Below are positions 1-11,900 of a stretch of 64,000 nucleotides of DNA, one piece after another. This DNA comes from Aphelocoma coerulescens (Eukaryota > Chordata > Aves > Passeriformes > Corvidae). The notes under the pieces were generated by a model. That model searched no databases. It was not told the origin of the DNA and saw only the letters and a program-made list of their open reading frames with translations. Each line of letters opens with the position of its first letter. The first letter of the stretch is position 1. The stretch is from NCBI RefSeq assembly GCF_041296385.1, contig NW_027183588.1, positions 62,001-126,000 of the forward strand, read 5' to 3'. The position numbers and the translations under genes were made by a program.

Positions 1-163
1 CCTTCGTTCTCCCGGAGGCGGACCGGTCGTCTGCCTCTCGCCCGGAACTCTGTGCCGGCAGCGAAGCGCTCCAGCGCGCTGCTTCTGCCCGAACGCGGCC
101 GGGCCGTGCCCCTTTCCTCCTGAGCAATACGTACCACTGCATTCTGCCTCTCTGGTGCTCTGA
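1..163 (+). repeat. Partial monomer (end of copy 0)
   Basis: The window opens inside a monomer: the first base corresponds to 1460, and 1-163 matches 1460-1622. This segment covers most of the CpG-dense block (eight CpGs in the first 60 bases), the AgeI motif at 22-27 and the SnaBI motif at 128-133. The array therefore continues to the left of the window. Confidence 0.97.
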
Positions 164-1083
164 ATGGAAAGGGAAAGCTTCTGGGCTACGTCTCGCACAG
201 AGAGCCGTGCCGGGGACGGCAAGCTCACGCGGCCTTTGCCTCCGACACTTGGGGGAGCGCCTAGCTGCAGCGCCTTCCAGCCAGGGCCAGTCCGCTTTCC
301 CCGGCACAACCTGCAAAGCACCTGTCGGATGGCGGTGCTGTCTGCCCGGTCCTTCTCGGCTCCAGTTTACCCCGCTGCCCACCGCACTCTCGCAAGAGGC
401 AAAGAGCTTCGGCAGGCATCTCGCACTGGAGAGAGGTGCCAGGACAAAACCACCTTCTTCATCAAGGCTTCCTCGTGGCCCAGATTGTGGTGCTGCGTTC
501 AAAGTCTTGCACACGGAAAGACTCATCCAGCAAGTGCTTCTCCCCCGGCACGTTTCGCTGAGCGAGGGCAACGTGGGGAACCGGGGACGCTGCAAAACTG
601 AGAAAGCACCCTTGTGCCTGGAGCCGAGGGAAAGCCGAGCACAGCACCCGTGTGTATGCGGGCAGTGCACACGCCGAAAAGCGGCCGAGTAGGATGCCGT
701 GGCTGGGCTTCTCTTCTGTCCAGACAACGGCAGGCGGAGAAAGAAACCGGGGAGCACCGGGCTTGTGTGTGCAGTGCACCGAATTGCAGACGTCTGGTAA
801 ACGCTCGTTCACGAGCCCAGTGGGCCGAGTGTGTTCTCGCTGCTGCAAAAAGGATCGTGCTCAATCCACAGCGTGGACACAAGCACTTTCCTAGTCATTC
901 AGCCTTTCAGAGTCCCAGCAGCTAGAGCTCGGCCAGGAGCACAGGTCAAAGCAGAAAGCTCTCCGAAAGTGCCCCTTCTCCGAGCAGCCTTCCAAAAGCG
1001 CACATCACACTGTGGCCCCTGTGCCTTTCTTCTAAGCCCGACGTCCTGCCTTGTTTTTCAGCCTCGCAGCTACCGCTGTCAAC

Positions 1084-1106
1084 CTCCAGCAGCTGCTCTC
1101 CTGGAG
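1084..1106. other. Inverted repeat with 6-bp arms, overlapping a 10-bp palindrome
   Basis: Arms ctccag (1084-1089) and ctggag (1101-1106) flank an 11-base loop. The perfect palindrome agcagctgct (1088-1097) overlaps the left arm. It is repeated in every monomer. No function can be assigned. Confidence 0.6.
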
Positions 1107-1123
1107 AACGGCTCTAGAAGCAA

Positions 1124-1139
1124 AAGCCAGTGCTGGCTT
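1124..1139. other. Inverted repeat, 7-bp arms, 2-base loop
   Basis: aagccag (1124-1130) and ctggctt (1133-1139) are perfect complements around the dinucleotide tg. It lies inside the exon-like segment and is conserved in all copies I read. Confidence 0.7.
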
Positions 1140-1225
1140 GCACCTTCGCCTTCTGCACGTAAGCAACAGCAATCTCAGCGGTGCACTTCTGTACTTCCCT
1201 GCTCCGCTGCACCCTACCATCGTGT

Positions 1226-1242
1226 TCTCCGAAACTCGGAGA
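1226..1242. other. Inverted repeat, 7-bp arms, 3-base loop
   Basis: tctccga (1226-1232) and tcggaga (1236-1242) flank the loop aac. It is perfect in every copy except copy 22, where a T is inserted at 31863. It is too short and lacks a T-tract to be read as a terminator in this context. Confidence 0.7.
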
Positions 1243-1290
1243 CGGAAGGGAAGTGCATTTGCCTCCACAGAGCTCTGCAAGAGGACTAGG

Positions 1291-1302
1291 CAGCAGCAGC
1301 AG
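1291..1302 (+). repeat. Short CAG run (four units) in each monomer
   Basis: Four CAG triplets are followed by cac. The count is the same in all copies, so it behaves as a stable short run, not as an expanding microsatellite. Confidence 0.85.
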
Positions 1303-1375
1303 CACAAGTAACTGTGGCGCGTCGTCCTCCTTCCTGAGGCTGTAAGGTGAATTCTGCAGGCAGGAGAGTGGCAGC

Positions 1376-1566
1376 CACGCTCGTCTCGCAAGCCCGGACG
1401 ACGCGCACCCGAGCCCGGTGCTCCGCGGCTTCGTTCCTCGCCTTTTCGAGCACGCCGTACCTTCGTTCTCCCGGAGGCGGACCGGTCGTCTGCCTCTCGC
1501 CCGGAACTCTGTGCCGGCAGCGAAGCGCTCCAGCGCGCTGCTTCTGCCCGAACGCGGCCGGGCCGT
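1376..1566. other. CpG-island-like block of the monomer
   Basis: This stretch has about 70% GC and CpG near or above the number expected from base composition (about a dozen in 1381-1440, eight in 1460-1519). The remainder of the monomer is less dense; 901-960 has one CpG. It recurs in each copy, giving about 44 evenly spaced CpG clusters. In vertebrates such density implies recent amplification, lack of germline methylation, or both. Confidence 0.65.
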
Positions 1567-3081
1567 GCCCCTTTCCTCCTGAGCAATACGTACCACTGCA
1601 TTCTGCCTCTCTGGTGCTCTGAATGGAAAGGGAAAGCTTCTGGGCTACGTCTCGCACAGAGAGCCGTGCCGGGGACGGCAAGCTCACGCGGCCTTTGCCT
1701 CCGACACTTGGGGGAGCGCCTAGCTGCAGCGCCTTCCAGCCAGGGCCAGTCCGCTTTCCCCGGCACAACCTGCAAAGCACCTGTCGGATGGCGGTGCTGT
1801 CTGCCCGGTCCTTCTCGGCTCCAGTTTACCCCGCTGCCCACCGCACTCTCGCAAGAGGCAAAGAGCTTCGGCAGGCATCTCGCACTGGAGAGAGGTGCCA
1901 GGACAAAACCACCTTCTTCATCAAGGCTTCCTCGTGGCCCAGATTGTGGTGCTGCGTTCAAAGTCTTGCACACGGAAAGACTCATCCAGCAAGTGCTTCT
2001 CCCCCGGCACGTTTCGCTGAGCGAGGGCAACGTGGGGAACCGGGGACGCTGCAAAACTGAGAAAGCACCCTTGTGCCTGGAGCCGAGGGAAAGCCGAGCA
2101 CAGCACCCGTGTGTATGCGGGCAGTGCACACGCCGAAAAGCGGCCGAGTAGGATGCCGTGGCTGGGCTTCTCTTCTGTCCAGACAACGGCAGGCGGAGAA
2201 AGAAACCGGGGAGCACCGGGCTTGTGTGTGCAGTGCACCGAATTGCAGACGTCTGGTAAACGCTCGTTCACGAGCCCAGTGGGCCGAGTGTGTTCTCGCT
2301 GCTGCAAAAAGGATCGTGCTCAATCCACAGCGTGGACACAAGCACTTTCCTAGTCATTCAGCCTTTCAGAGTCCCAGCAGCTAGAGCTCGGCCAGGAGCA
2401 CAGGTCAAAGCAGAAAGCTCTCCGAAAGTGCCCCTTCTCCGAGCAGCCTTCCAAAAGCGCACATCACACTGTGGCCCCTGTGCCTTTCTTCTAAGCCCGA
2501 CGTCCTGCCTTGTTTTTCAGCCTCGCAGCTACCGCTGTCAACCTCCAGCAGCTGCTCTCCTGGAGAACGGCTCTAGAAGCAAAAGCCAGTGCTGGCTTGC
2601 ACCTTCGCCTTCTGCACGTAAGCAACAGCAATCTCAGCGGTGCACTTCTGTACTTCCCTGCTCCGCTGCACCCTACCATCGTGTTCTCCGAAACTCGGAG
2701 ACGGAAGGGAAGTGCATTTGCCTCCACAGAGCTCTGCAAGAGGACTAGGCAGCAGCAGCAGCACAAGTAACTGTGGCGCGTCGTCCTCCTTCCTGAGGCT
2801 GTAAGGTGAATTCTGCAGGCAGGAGAGTGGCAGCCACGCTCGTCTCGCAAGCCCGGACGACGCGCACCCGAGCCCGGTGCTCCGCGGCTTCGTTCCTCGC
2901 CTTTTCGAGCACGCCGTACCTTCGTTCTCCCGGAGGCGGACCGGTCGTCTGCCTCTCGCCCGGAACTCTGTGCCGGCAGCGAAGCGCTCCAGCGCGCTGC
3001 TTCTGCCCGAACGCGGCCGGGCCGTGCCCCTTTCCTCCTGAGCAATACGTACCACTGCATTCTGCCTCTCTGGTGCTCTGA

Positions 3082-4540
3082 ATGGAAAGGGAAAGCTTCT
3101 GGGCTACGTCTCGCACAGAGAGCCGTGCCGGGGACGGCAAGCTCACGCGGCCTTTGCCTCCGACACTTGGGGGAGCGCCTAGCTGCAGCGCCTTCCAGCC
3201 AGGGCCAGTCCGCTTTCCCCGGCACAACCTGCAAAGCACCCGTCGGATGGCGGTGCTGTCTGCCCGGTCCTTCTCGGCTCCAGTTTACCCCGCTGCCCAC
3301 CGCACTCTCGCAAGAGGCAAAGAGCTTCGGCAGGCATCTCGCACTGGAGAGAGGTGCCAGGACAAAACCACCTTCTTCATCAAGGCTTCCTCGTGGCCCA
3401 GATTGTGGTGCTGCGTTCAAAGTCTTGCACACGGAAAGACTCATCCAGCAAGTGCTTCTCCCCCGGCACGTTTCGCTGAGCGAGGGCAACGTGGGGAACC
3501 GGGGACGCTGCAAAACTGAGAAAGCACCCTTGTGCCTGGAGCCGAGGGAAAGCCGAGCACAGCACCCGTGTGTATGCGGGCAGTGCACACGCCGAAAAGC
3601 GGCCGAGTAGGATGCCGTGGCTGGGCTTCTCTTCTGTCCAGACAACGGCAGGCGGAGAAAGAAACCGGGGAGCACCGGGCTTGTGTGTGCAGTGCACCGA
3701 ATTGCAGACGTCTGGTAAACGCTCGTTCACGAGCCCAGTGGGCCGAGTGTGTTCTCGCTGCTGCAAAAAGGATCGTGCTCAATCCACAGCGTGGACACAA
3801 GCACTTTCCTAGTCATTCAGCCTTTCAGAGTCCCAGCAGCTAGAGCTCAGCCAGGAGCACAGGTCAAAGCAGAAAGCTCTCCGAAAGTGCCCCTTCTCCG
3901 AGCAGCCTTCCAAAAGCGCACATCACACTGTGGCCCCTGTGCCTTTCTTCTAAGCCCGACGTCCTGCCTTGTTTTTCAGCCTCGCAGCTACCGCTGTCAA
4001 CCTCCAGCAGCTGCTCTCCTGGAGAACGGCTCTAGAAGCAAAAGCCAGTGCTGGCTTGCACCTTCGCCTTCTGCACGTAAGCAACAGCAATCTCAGCGGT
4101 GCACTTCTGTACTTCCCTGCTCCGCTGCACCCTACCATCGTGTTCTCCGAAACTCGGAGACGGAAGGGAAGTGCATTTGCCTCCACAGAGCTCTGCAAGA
4201 GGACTAGGCAGCAGCAGCAGCACAAGTAACTGTGGCGCGTCGTCCTCCTTCCTGAGGCTGTAAGGTGAATTCTGCAGGCAGGAGAGTGGCAGCCACGCTC
4301 GTCTCGCAAGCCCGGACGACGCGCACCCGAGCCCGGTGCTCCGCGGCTTCGTTCCTCGCCTTTTCGAGCACGCCGTACCTTCGTTCTCCCGGAGGCGGAC
4401 CGGTCGTCTGCCTCTCGCCCGGAACTCTGTGCCGGCAGCGAAGCGCTCCAGCGCGCTGCTTCTGCCCGAACGCGGCCGGGCCGTGCCCCTTTCCTCCTGA
4501 GCAATACGTACCACTGCATTCTGCCTCTCTGGTGCTCTGA
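3082..4540 (+). repeat. Copy 3, haplotype b=A
   Basis: This copy has C at site a (3241) and A at 3849 (gagctcag instead of gagctcgg), a CpG to CpA change. The only other copy with this A is copy 15 at 21357, exactly 12 monomers downstream. Confidence 0.93.
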
Positions 4541-7500
4541 ATGGAAAGGGAAAGCTTCTGGGCTACGTCTCGCACAGAGAGCCGTGCCGGGGACGGCAAG
4601 CTCACGCGGCCTTTGCCTCCGACACTTGGGGGAGCGCCTAGCTGCAGCGCCTTCCAGCCAGGGCCAGTCCGCTTTCCCCGGCACAACCTGCAAAGCACCC
4701 GTCGGATGGCGGTGCTGTCTGCCCGGTCCTTCTCGGCTCCAGTTTACCCCGCTGCCCACCGCACTCTCGCAAGAGGCAAAGAGCTTCGGCAGGCATCTCG
4801 CACTGGAGAGAGGTGCCAGGACAAAACCACCTTCTTCATCAAGGCTTCCTCGTGGCCCAGATTGTGGTGCTGCGTTCAAAGTCTTGCACACGGAAAGACT
4901 CATCCAGCAAGTGCTTCTCCCCCGGCACGTTTCGCTGAGCGAGGGCAACGTGGGGAACCGGGGACGCTGCAAAACTGAGAAAGCACCCTTGTGCCTGGAG
5001 CCGAGGGAAAGCCGAGCACAGCACCCGTGTGTATGCGGGCAGTGCACACGCCGAAAAGCGGCCGAGTAGGATGCCGTGGCTGGGCTTCTCTTCTGTCCAG
5101 ACAACGGCAGGCGGAGAAAGAAACCGGGGAGCACCGGGCTTGTGTGTGCAGTGCACCGAATTGCAGACGTCTGGTAAACGCTCGTTCACGAGCCCAGTGG
5201 GCCGAGTGTGTTCTCGCTGCTGCAAAAAGGATCGTGCTCAATCCACAGCGTGGACACAAGCACTTTCCTAGTCATTCAGCCTTTCAGAGTCCCAGCAGCT
5301 AGAGCTCGGCCAGGAGCACAGGTCAAAGCAGAAAGCTCTCCGAAAGTGCCCCTTCTCCGAGCAGCCTTCCAAAAGCGCACATCACACTGTGGCCCCTGTG
5401 CCTTTCTTCTAAGCCCGACGTCCTGCCTTGTTTTTCAGCCTCGCAGCTACCGCTGTCAACCTCCAGCAGCTGCTCTCCTGGAGAACGGCTCTAGAAGCAA
5501 AAGCCAGTGCTGGCTTGCACCTTCGCCTTCTGCACGTAAGCAACAGCAATCTCAGCGGTGCACTTCTGTACTTCCCTGCTCCGCTGCACCCTACCATCGT
5601 GTTCTCCGAAACTCGGAGACGGAAGGGAAGTGCATTTGCCTCCACAGAGCTCTGCAAGAGGACTAGGCAGCAGCAGCAGCACAAGTAACTGTGGCGCGTC
5701 GTCCTCCTTCCTGAGGCTGTAAGGTGAATTCTGCAGGCAGGAGAGTGGCAGCCACGCTCGTCTCGCAAGCCCGGACGACGCGCACCCGAGCCCGGTGCTC
5801 CGCGGCTTCGTTCCTCGCCTTTTCGAGCACGCCGTACCTTCGTTCTCCCGGAGGCGGACCGGTCGTCTGCCTCTCGCCCGGAACTCTGTGCCGGCAGCGA
5901 AGCGCTCCAGCGCGCTGCTTCTGCCCGAACGCGGCCGGGCCGTGCCCCTTTCCTCCTGAGCAATACGTACCACTGCATTCTGCCTCTCTGGTGCTCTGAA
6001 TGGAAAGGGAAAGCTTCTGGGCTACGTCTCGCACAGAGAGCCGTGCCGGGGACGGCAAGCTCACGCGGCCTTTGCCTCCGACACTTGGGGGAGCGCCTAG
6101 CTGCAGCGCCTTCCAGCCAGGGCCAGTCCGCTTTCCCCGGCACAACCTGCAAAGCACCCGTCGGATGGCGGTGCTGTCTGCCCGGTCCTTCTCGGCTCCA
6201 GTTTACCCCGCTGCCCACCGCACTCTCGCAAGAGGCAAAGAGCTTCGGCAGGCATCTCGCACTGGAGAGAGGTGCCAGGACAAAACCACCTTCTTCATCA
6301 AGGCTTCCTCGTGGCCCAGATTGTGGTGCTGCGTTCAAAGTCTTGCACACGGAAAGACTCATCCAGCAAGTGCTTCTCCCCCGGCACGTTTCGCTGAGCG
6401 AGGGCAACGTGGGGAACCGGGGACGCTGCAAAACTGAGAAAGCACCCTTGTGCCTGGAGCCGAGGGAAAGCCGAGCACAGCACCCGTGTGTATGCGGGCA
6501 GTGCACACGCCGAAAAGCGGCCGAGTAGGATGCCGTGGCTGGGCTTCTCTTCTGTCCAGACAACGGCAGGCGGAGAAAGAAACCGGGGAGCACCGGGCTT
6601 GTGTGTGCAGTGCACCGAATTGCAGACGTCTGGTAAACGCTCGTTCACGAGCCCAGTGGGCCGAGTGTGTTCTCGCTGCTGCAAAAAGGATCGTGCTCAA
6701 TCCACAGCGTGGACACAAGCACTTTCCTAGTCATTCAGCCTTTCAGAGTCCCAGCAGCTAGAGCTCGGCCAGGAGCACAGGTCAAAGCAGAAAGCTCTCC
6801 GAAAGTGCCCCTTCTCCGAGCAGCCTTCCAAAAGCGCACATCACACTGTGGCCCCTGTGCCTTTCTTCTAAGCCCGACGTCCTGCCTTGTTTTTCAGCCT
6901 CGCAGCTACCGCTGTCAACCTCCAGCAGCTGCTCTCCTGGAGAACGGCTCTAGAAGCAAAAGCCAGTGCTGGCTTGCACCTTCGCCTTCTGCACGTAAGC
7001 AACAGCAATCTCAGCGGTGCACTTCTGTACTTCCCTGCTCCGCTGCACCCTACCATCGTGTTCTCCGAAACTCGGAGACGGAAGGGAAGTGCATTTGCCT
7101 CCACAGAGCTCTGCAAGAGGACTAGGCAGCAGCAGCAGCACAAGTAACTGTGGCGCGTCGTCCTCCTTCCTGAGGCTGTAAGGTGAATTCTGCAGGCAGG
7201 AGAGTGGCAGCCACGCTCGTCTCGCAAGCCCGGACGACGCGCACCCGAGCCCGGTGCTCCGCGGCTTCGTTCCTCGCCTTTTCGAGCACGCCGTACCTTC
7301 GTTCTCCCGGAGGCGGACCGGTCGTCTGCCTCTCGCCCGGAACTCTGTGCCGGCAGCGAAGCGCTCCAGCGCGCTGCTTCTGCCCGAACGCGGCCGGGCC
7401 GTGCCCCTTTCCTCCTGAGCAATACGTACCACTGCATTCTGCCTCTCTGGTGCTCTGAATGGAAAGGGAAAGCTTCTGGGCTACGTCTCGCACAGAGAGC

Positions 7501-8917
7501 CGTGCCGGGGACGGCAAGCTCACGCGGCCTTTGCCTCCGACACTTGGGGGAGCGCCTAGCTGCAGCGCCTTCCAGCCAGGGCCAGTCCGCTTTCCCCGGC
7601 ACAACCTGCAAAGCACCCGTCGGATGGCGGTGCTGTCTGCCCGGTCCTTCTCGGCTCCAGTTTACCCCGCTGCCCACCGCACTCTCGCAAGAGGCAAAGA
7701 GCTTCGGCAGGCATCTCGCACTGGAGAGAGGTGCCAGGACAAAACCACCTTCTTCATCAAGGCTTCCTCGTGGCCCAGATTGTGGTGCTGCGTTCAAAGT
7801 CTTGCACACGGAAAGACTCATCCAGCAAGTGCTTCTCCCCCGGCACGTTTCGCTGAGCGAGGGCAACGTGGGGAACCGGGGACGCTGCAAAACTGAGAAA
7901 GCACCCTTGTGCCTGGAGCCGAGGGAAAGCCGAGCACAGCACCCGTGTGTATGCGGGCAGTGCACACGCCGAAAAGCGGCCGAGTAGGATGCCGTGGCTG
8001 GGCTTCTCTTCTGTCCAGACAACGGCAGGCGGAGAAAGAAACCGGGGAGCACCGGGCTTGTGTGTGCAGTGCACCGAATTGCAGACGTCTGGTAAACGCT
8101 CGTTCACGAGCCCAGTGGGCCGAGTGTGTTCTCGCTGCTGCAAAAAGGATCGTGCTCAATCCACAGCGTGGACACAAGCACTTTCCTAGTCATTCAGCCT
8201 TTCAGAGTCCCAGCAGCTAGAGCTCGGCCAGGAGCACAGGTCAAAGCAGAAAGCTCTCCGAAAGTGCCCCTTCTCCGAGCAGCCTTCCAAAAGCGCACAT
8301 CACACTGTGGCCCCTGTGCCTTTCTTCTAAGCCCGACGTCCTGCCTTGTTTTTCAGCCTCGCAGCTACCGCTGTCAACCTCCAGCAGCTGCTCTCCTGGA
8401 GAACGGCTCTAGAAGCAAAAGCCAGTGCTGGCTTGCACCTTCGCCTTCTGCACGTAAGCAACAGCAATCTCAGCGGTGCACTTCTGTACTTCCCTGCTCC
8501 GCTGCACCCTACCATCGTGTTCTCCGAAACTCGGAGACGGAAGGGAAGTGCATTTGCCTCCACAGAGCTCTGCAAGAGGACTAGGCAGCAGCAGCAGCAC
8601 AAGTAACTGTGGCGCGTCGTCCTCCTTCCTGAGGCTGTAAGGTGAATTCTGCAGGCAGGAGAGTGGCAGCCACGCTCGTCTCGCAAGCCCGGACGACGCG
8701 CACCCGAGCCCGGTGCTCCGCGGCTTCGTTCCTCGCCTTTTCGAGCACGCCGTACCTTCGTTCTCCCGGAGGCGGACCGGTCGTCTGCCTCTCGCCCGGA
8801 ACTCTGTGCCGGCAGCGAAGCGCTCCAGCGCGCTGCTTCTGCCCGAACGCGGCCGGGCCGTGCCCCTTTCCTCCTGAGCAATACGTACCACTGCATTCTG
8901 CCTCTCTGGTGCTCTGA
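4541..8917 (+). repeat. Copies 4-6, base haplotype
   Basis: Three identical monomers of 1,459 bp with the commonest base at all six variable sites (a=C, p=T, d=T, b=G, e=T, c=A). They represent the most frequent sequence type in the window. Confidence 0.92.
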
Positions 8918-11900
8918 ATGGAAAGGGAAAGCTTCTGGGCTACGTCTCGCACAGAGAGCCGTGCCGGGGACGGCAAGCTCACGCGGCCTTTGCCTCCGAC
9001 ACTTGGGGGAGCGCCTAGCTGCAGCGCCTTCCAGCCAGGGCCAGTCCGCTTTCCCCGGCACAACCTGCAAAGCACCCGTCGGATGGCGGTGCTGTCTGCC
9101 CGGTCCTTCTCGGCTCCAGTTTACCCCGCTGCCCACCGCACTCTCGCAAGAGGCAAAGAGCTTCGGCAGGCATCTCGCACTGGAGAGAGGTGCCAGGACA
9201 AAACCACCTTCTTCATCAAGGCTTCCTCGTGGCCCAGATTGTGGTGCTGCGTTCAAAGTCTTGCACACGGAAAGACTCATCCAGCAAGTGCTTCTCCCCC
9301 GGCACGTTTCGCTGAGCGAGGGCAACGTGGGGAACCGGGGACGCTGCAAAACTGAGAAAGCACCCTTGTGCCTGGAGCCGAGGGAAAGCCGAGCACAGCA
9401 CCCGTGTGTATGCGGGCAGTGCACACGCCGAAAAGCGGCCGAGTAGGATGCCGTGGCTGGGCTTCTCTTCTGTCCAGACAACGGCAGGCGGAGAAAGAAA
9501 CCGGGGAGCACCGGGCTTGTGTGTGCAGTGCACCGAATTGCAGACGTCTGGTAAACGCTCGTTCACGAGCCCAGTGGGCCGAGTGTGTTCTCGCTGCTGC
9601 AAAAAGGATCGTGCTCAATCCACAGCGTGGACACAAGCACTTTCCTAGTCATTCAGCCTTTCAGAGTCCCAGCAGCTAGAGCTCGGCCAGGAGCACAGGT
9701 CAAAGCAGAAAGCTCTCCGAAAGTGCCCCTTCTCCGAGCAGCCTTCCAAAAGCGCACATCACACTGTGGCCCCTGTGCCTTTCTTCTAAGCCCGACGTCC
9801 TGCCTTGTTTTTCAGCCTCGCAGCTACCGCTGTCAACCTCCAGCAGCTGCTCTCCTGGAGAACGGCTCTAGAAGCAAAAGCCAGTGCTGGCTTGCACCTT
9901 CGCCTTCTGCACGTAAGCAACAGCAATCTCAGCGGTGCACTTCTGTACTTCCCTGCTCCGCTGCACCCTACCATCGTGTTCTCCGAAACTCGGAGACGGA
10001 AGGGAAGTGCATTTGCCTCCACAGAGCTCTGCAAGAGGACTAGGCAGCAGCAGCAGCACAAGTACCTGTGGCGCGTCGTCCTCCTTCCTGAGGCTGTAAG
10101 GTGAATTCTGCAGGCAGGAGAGTGGCAGCCACGCTCGTCTCGCAAGCCCGGACGACGCGCACCCGAGCCCGGTGCTCCGCGGCTTCGTTCCTCGCCTTTT
10201 CGAGCACGCCGTACCTTCGTTCTCCCGGAGGCGGACCGGTCGTCTGCCTCTCGCCCGGAACTCTGTGCCGGCAGCGAAGCGCTCCAGCGCGCTGCTTCTG
10301 CCCGAACGCGGCCGGGCCGTGCCCCTTTCCTCCTGAGCAATACGTACCACTGCATTCTGCCTCTCTGGTGCTCTGAATGGAAAGGGAAAGCTTCTGGGCT
10401 ACGTCTCGCACAGAGAGCCGTGCCGGGGACGGCAAGCTCACGCGGCCTTTGCCTCCGACACTTGGGGGAGCGCCTAGCTGCAGCGCCTTCCAGCCAGGGC
10501 CAGTCCGCTTTCCCCGGCACAACCTGCAAAGCACCCGTCGGATGGCGGTGCTGTCTGCCCGGTCCTTCTCGGCTCCAGTTTACCCCGCTGCCCACCGCAC
10601 TCTCGCAAGAGGCAAAGAGCTTCGGCAGGCATCTCGCACTGGAGAGAGGTGCCAGGACAAAACCACCTTCTTCATCAAGGCTTCCTCGTGGCCCAGATTG
10701 TGGTGCTGCGTTCAAAGTCTTGCACACGGAAAGACTCATCCAGCAAGTGCTTCTCCCCCGGCACGTTTCGCTGAGCGAGGGCAACGTGGGGAACCGGGGA
10801 CGCTGCAAAACTGAGAAAGCACCCTTGTGCCTGGAGCCGAGGGAAAGCCGAGCACAGCACCCGTGTGTATGCGGGCAGTGCACACGCCGAAAAGCGGCCG
10901 AGTAGGATGCCGTGGCTGGGCTTCTCTTCTGTCCAGACAACGGCAGGCGGAGAAAGAAACCGGGGAGCACCGGGCTTGTGTGTGCAGTGCACCGAATTGC
11001 AGACGTCTGGTAAACGCTCGTTCACGAGCCCAGTGGGCCGAGTGTGTTCTCGCTGCTGCAAAAAGGATCGTGCTCAATCCACAGCGTGGACACAAGCACT
11101 TTCCTAGTCATTCAGCCTTTCAGAGTCCCAGCAGCTAGAGCTCGGCCAGGAGCACAGGTCAAAGCAGAAAGCTCTCCGAAAGTGCCCCTTCTCCGAGCAG
11201 CCTTCCAAAAGCGCACATCACACTGTGGCCCCTGTGCCTTTCTTCTAAGCCCGACGTCCTGCCTTGTTTTTCAGCCTCGCAGCTACCGCTGTCAACCTCC
11301 AGCAGCTGCTCTCCTGGAGAACGGCTCTAGAAGCAAAAGCCAGTGCTGGCTTGCACCTTCGCCTTCTGCACGTAAGCAACAGCAATCTCAGCGGTGCACT
11401 TCTGTACTTCCCTGCTCCGCTGCACCCTACCATCGTGTTCTCCGAAACTCGGAGACGGAAGGGAAGTGCATTTGCCTCCACAGAGCTCTGCAAGAGGACT
11501 AGGCAGCAGCAGCAGCACAAGTAACTGTGGCGCGTCGTCCTCCTTCCTGAGGCTGTAAGGTGAATTCTGCAGGCAGGAGAGTGGCAGCCACGCTCGTCTC
11601 GCAAGCCCGGACGACGCGCACCCGAGCCCGGTGCTCCGCGGCTTCGTTCCTCGCCTTTTCGAGCACGCCGTACCTTCGTTCTCCCGGAGGCGGACCGGTC
11701 GTCTGCCTCTCGCCCGGAACTCTGTGCCGGCAGCGAAGCGCTCCAGCGCGCTGCTTCTGCCCGAACGCGGCCGGGCCGTGCCCCTTTCCTCCTGAGCAAT
11801 ACGTACCACTGCATTCTGCCTCTCTGGTGCTCTGAATGGAAAGGGAAAGCTTCTGGGCTACGTCTCGCACAGAGAGCCGTGCCGGGGACGGCAAGCTCAC

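Larger units (their letters stand above)
1062..1158 (+). other. Exon-like 97-bp segment with splice-site motifs, present in each monomer
   Basis: A pyrimidine-rich stretch ending ttgtttttcag (AG at 1060-1061) precedes the segment. A branch-point-like ctaag lies about 26 bases before that AG, at 1032-1036. The segment ends at ctgcac followed by gtaagc (GT at 1159-1160), a fair donor that lacks the usual G just before GT. Alternative donor-like sites lie further on (aaggtgaat at 1345-1353) and upstream (tctggtaaac near 793). The length is not a multiple of three and no conserved protein is evident, so any product would more likely be a non-coding satellite RNA. Chance occurrence is quite possible. 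Confidence 0.3.
164..1622 (+). repeat. Reference monomer (copy 1) with internal landmarks
   Basis: This is the first complete monomer and serves as a map for the others; add multiples of 1,459, corrected for the three odd-length copies. Landmarks in order: HindIII motif at 175-180; site a at 323 (T here); three G-runs at 566-568, 575-578 and 583-586; site p at 768; site d at 905; site b at 931; exon-like segment 1062-1158; site e at 1077; inverted repeats 1084-1106, 1124-1139 and 1226-1242; XbaI motif 1113-1118; a run of four CAG triplets 1291-1302; site c at 1311; EcoRI motif 1349-1354; CpG-dense block from about 1376 to 1566. I find no internal subrepeat clear enough to suggest that the 1,459-bp unit was built from a shorter tandem. 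Confidence 0.95.
164..3081 (+). repeat. Copies 1-2, haplotype a=T
   Basis: These two monomers carry T at site a (323 and 1782, context cacctgtcgg) where most left-hand copies carry C. No other difference from the base type is seen. The same two-copy pattern recurs at copies 13-14, and T is fixed from copy 31 to the window end. Confidence 0.93.

Noticed and set aside
566..586. G-quadruplex candidate
   Set aside because: Only three G-runs of three or more (566-568, 575-578, 583-586) are close together; a fourth run is missing on this strand within loop distance.
164..601. Plus-strand ATG frame of 145 codons in each monomer
   Set aside because: It does start with ATG, but it overlaps a second open frame of 161 codons (207-692), has no known domain, signal or membrane segment, and its only variable residue follows the site a change. 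There is no sign of selection on codon positions.
1291..1302. CAG microsatellite expansion
   Set aside because: Four units only, with no length change between copies.
831..1311. Plus-strand frames of 152 and 86 codons
   Set aside because: They begin at GTG and TTG, which are not normal starts in a eukaryote, and they run across the splice-like motifs and the CAG run. The 13-codon extension in copies 7 and 9 follows from the c substitution only.
164..1622. Shorter ancestral subrepeat inside the monomer
   Set aside because: Short similar words recur (ctccgaca, ctccgaaa, ctccgaaa; gcagtgcac twice) but at irregular distances and without extended similarity around them.
1032..2216. Minus-strand open frame of 394 codons in each monomer
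   Set aside because: It begins at GTG, is rich in Arg, Ser, Ala and Gly, overlaps several equally open frames on both strands, and contains no domain or motif I recognise. GC-rich DNA with few stops explains it. In the mosaic and indel copies the frame is simply rearranged.
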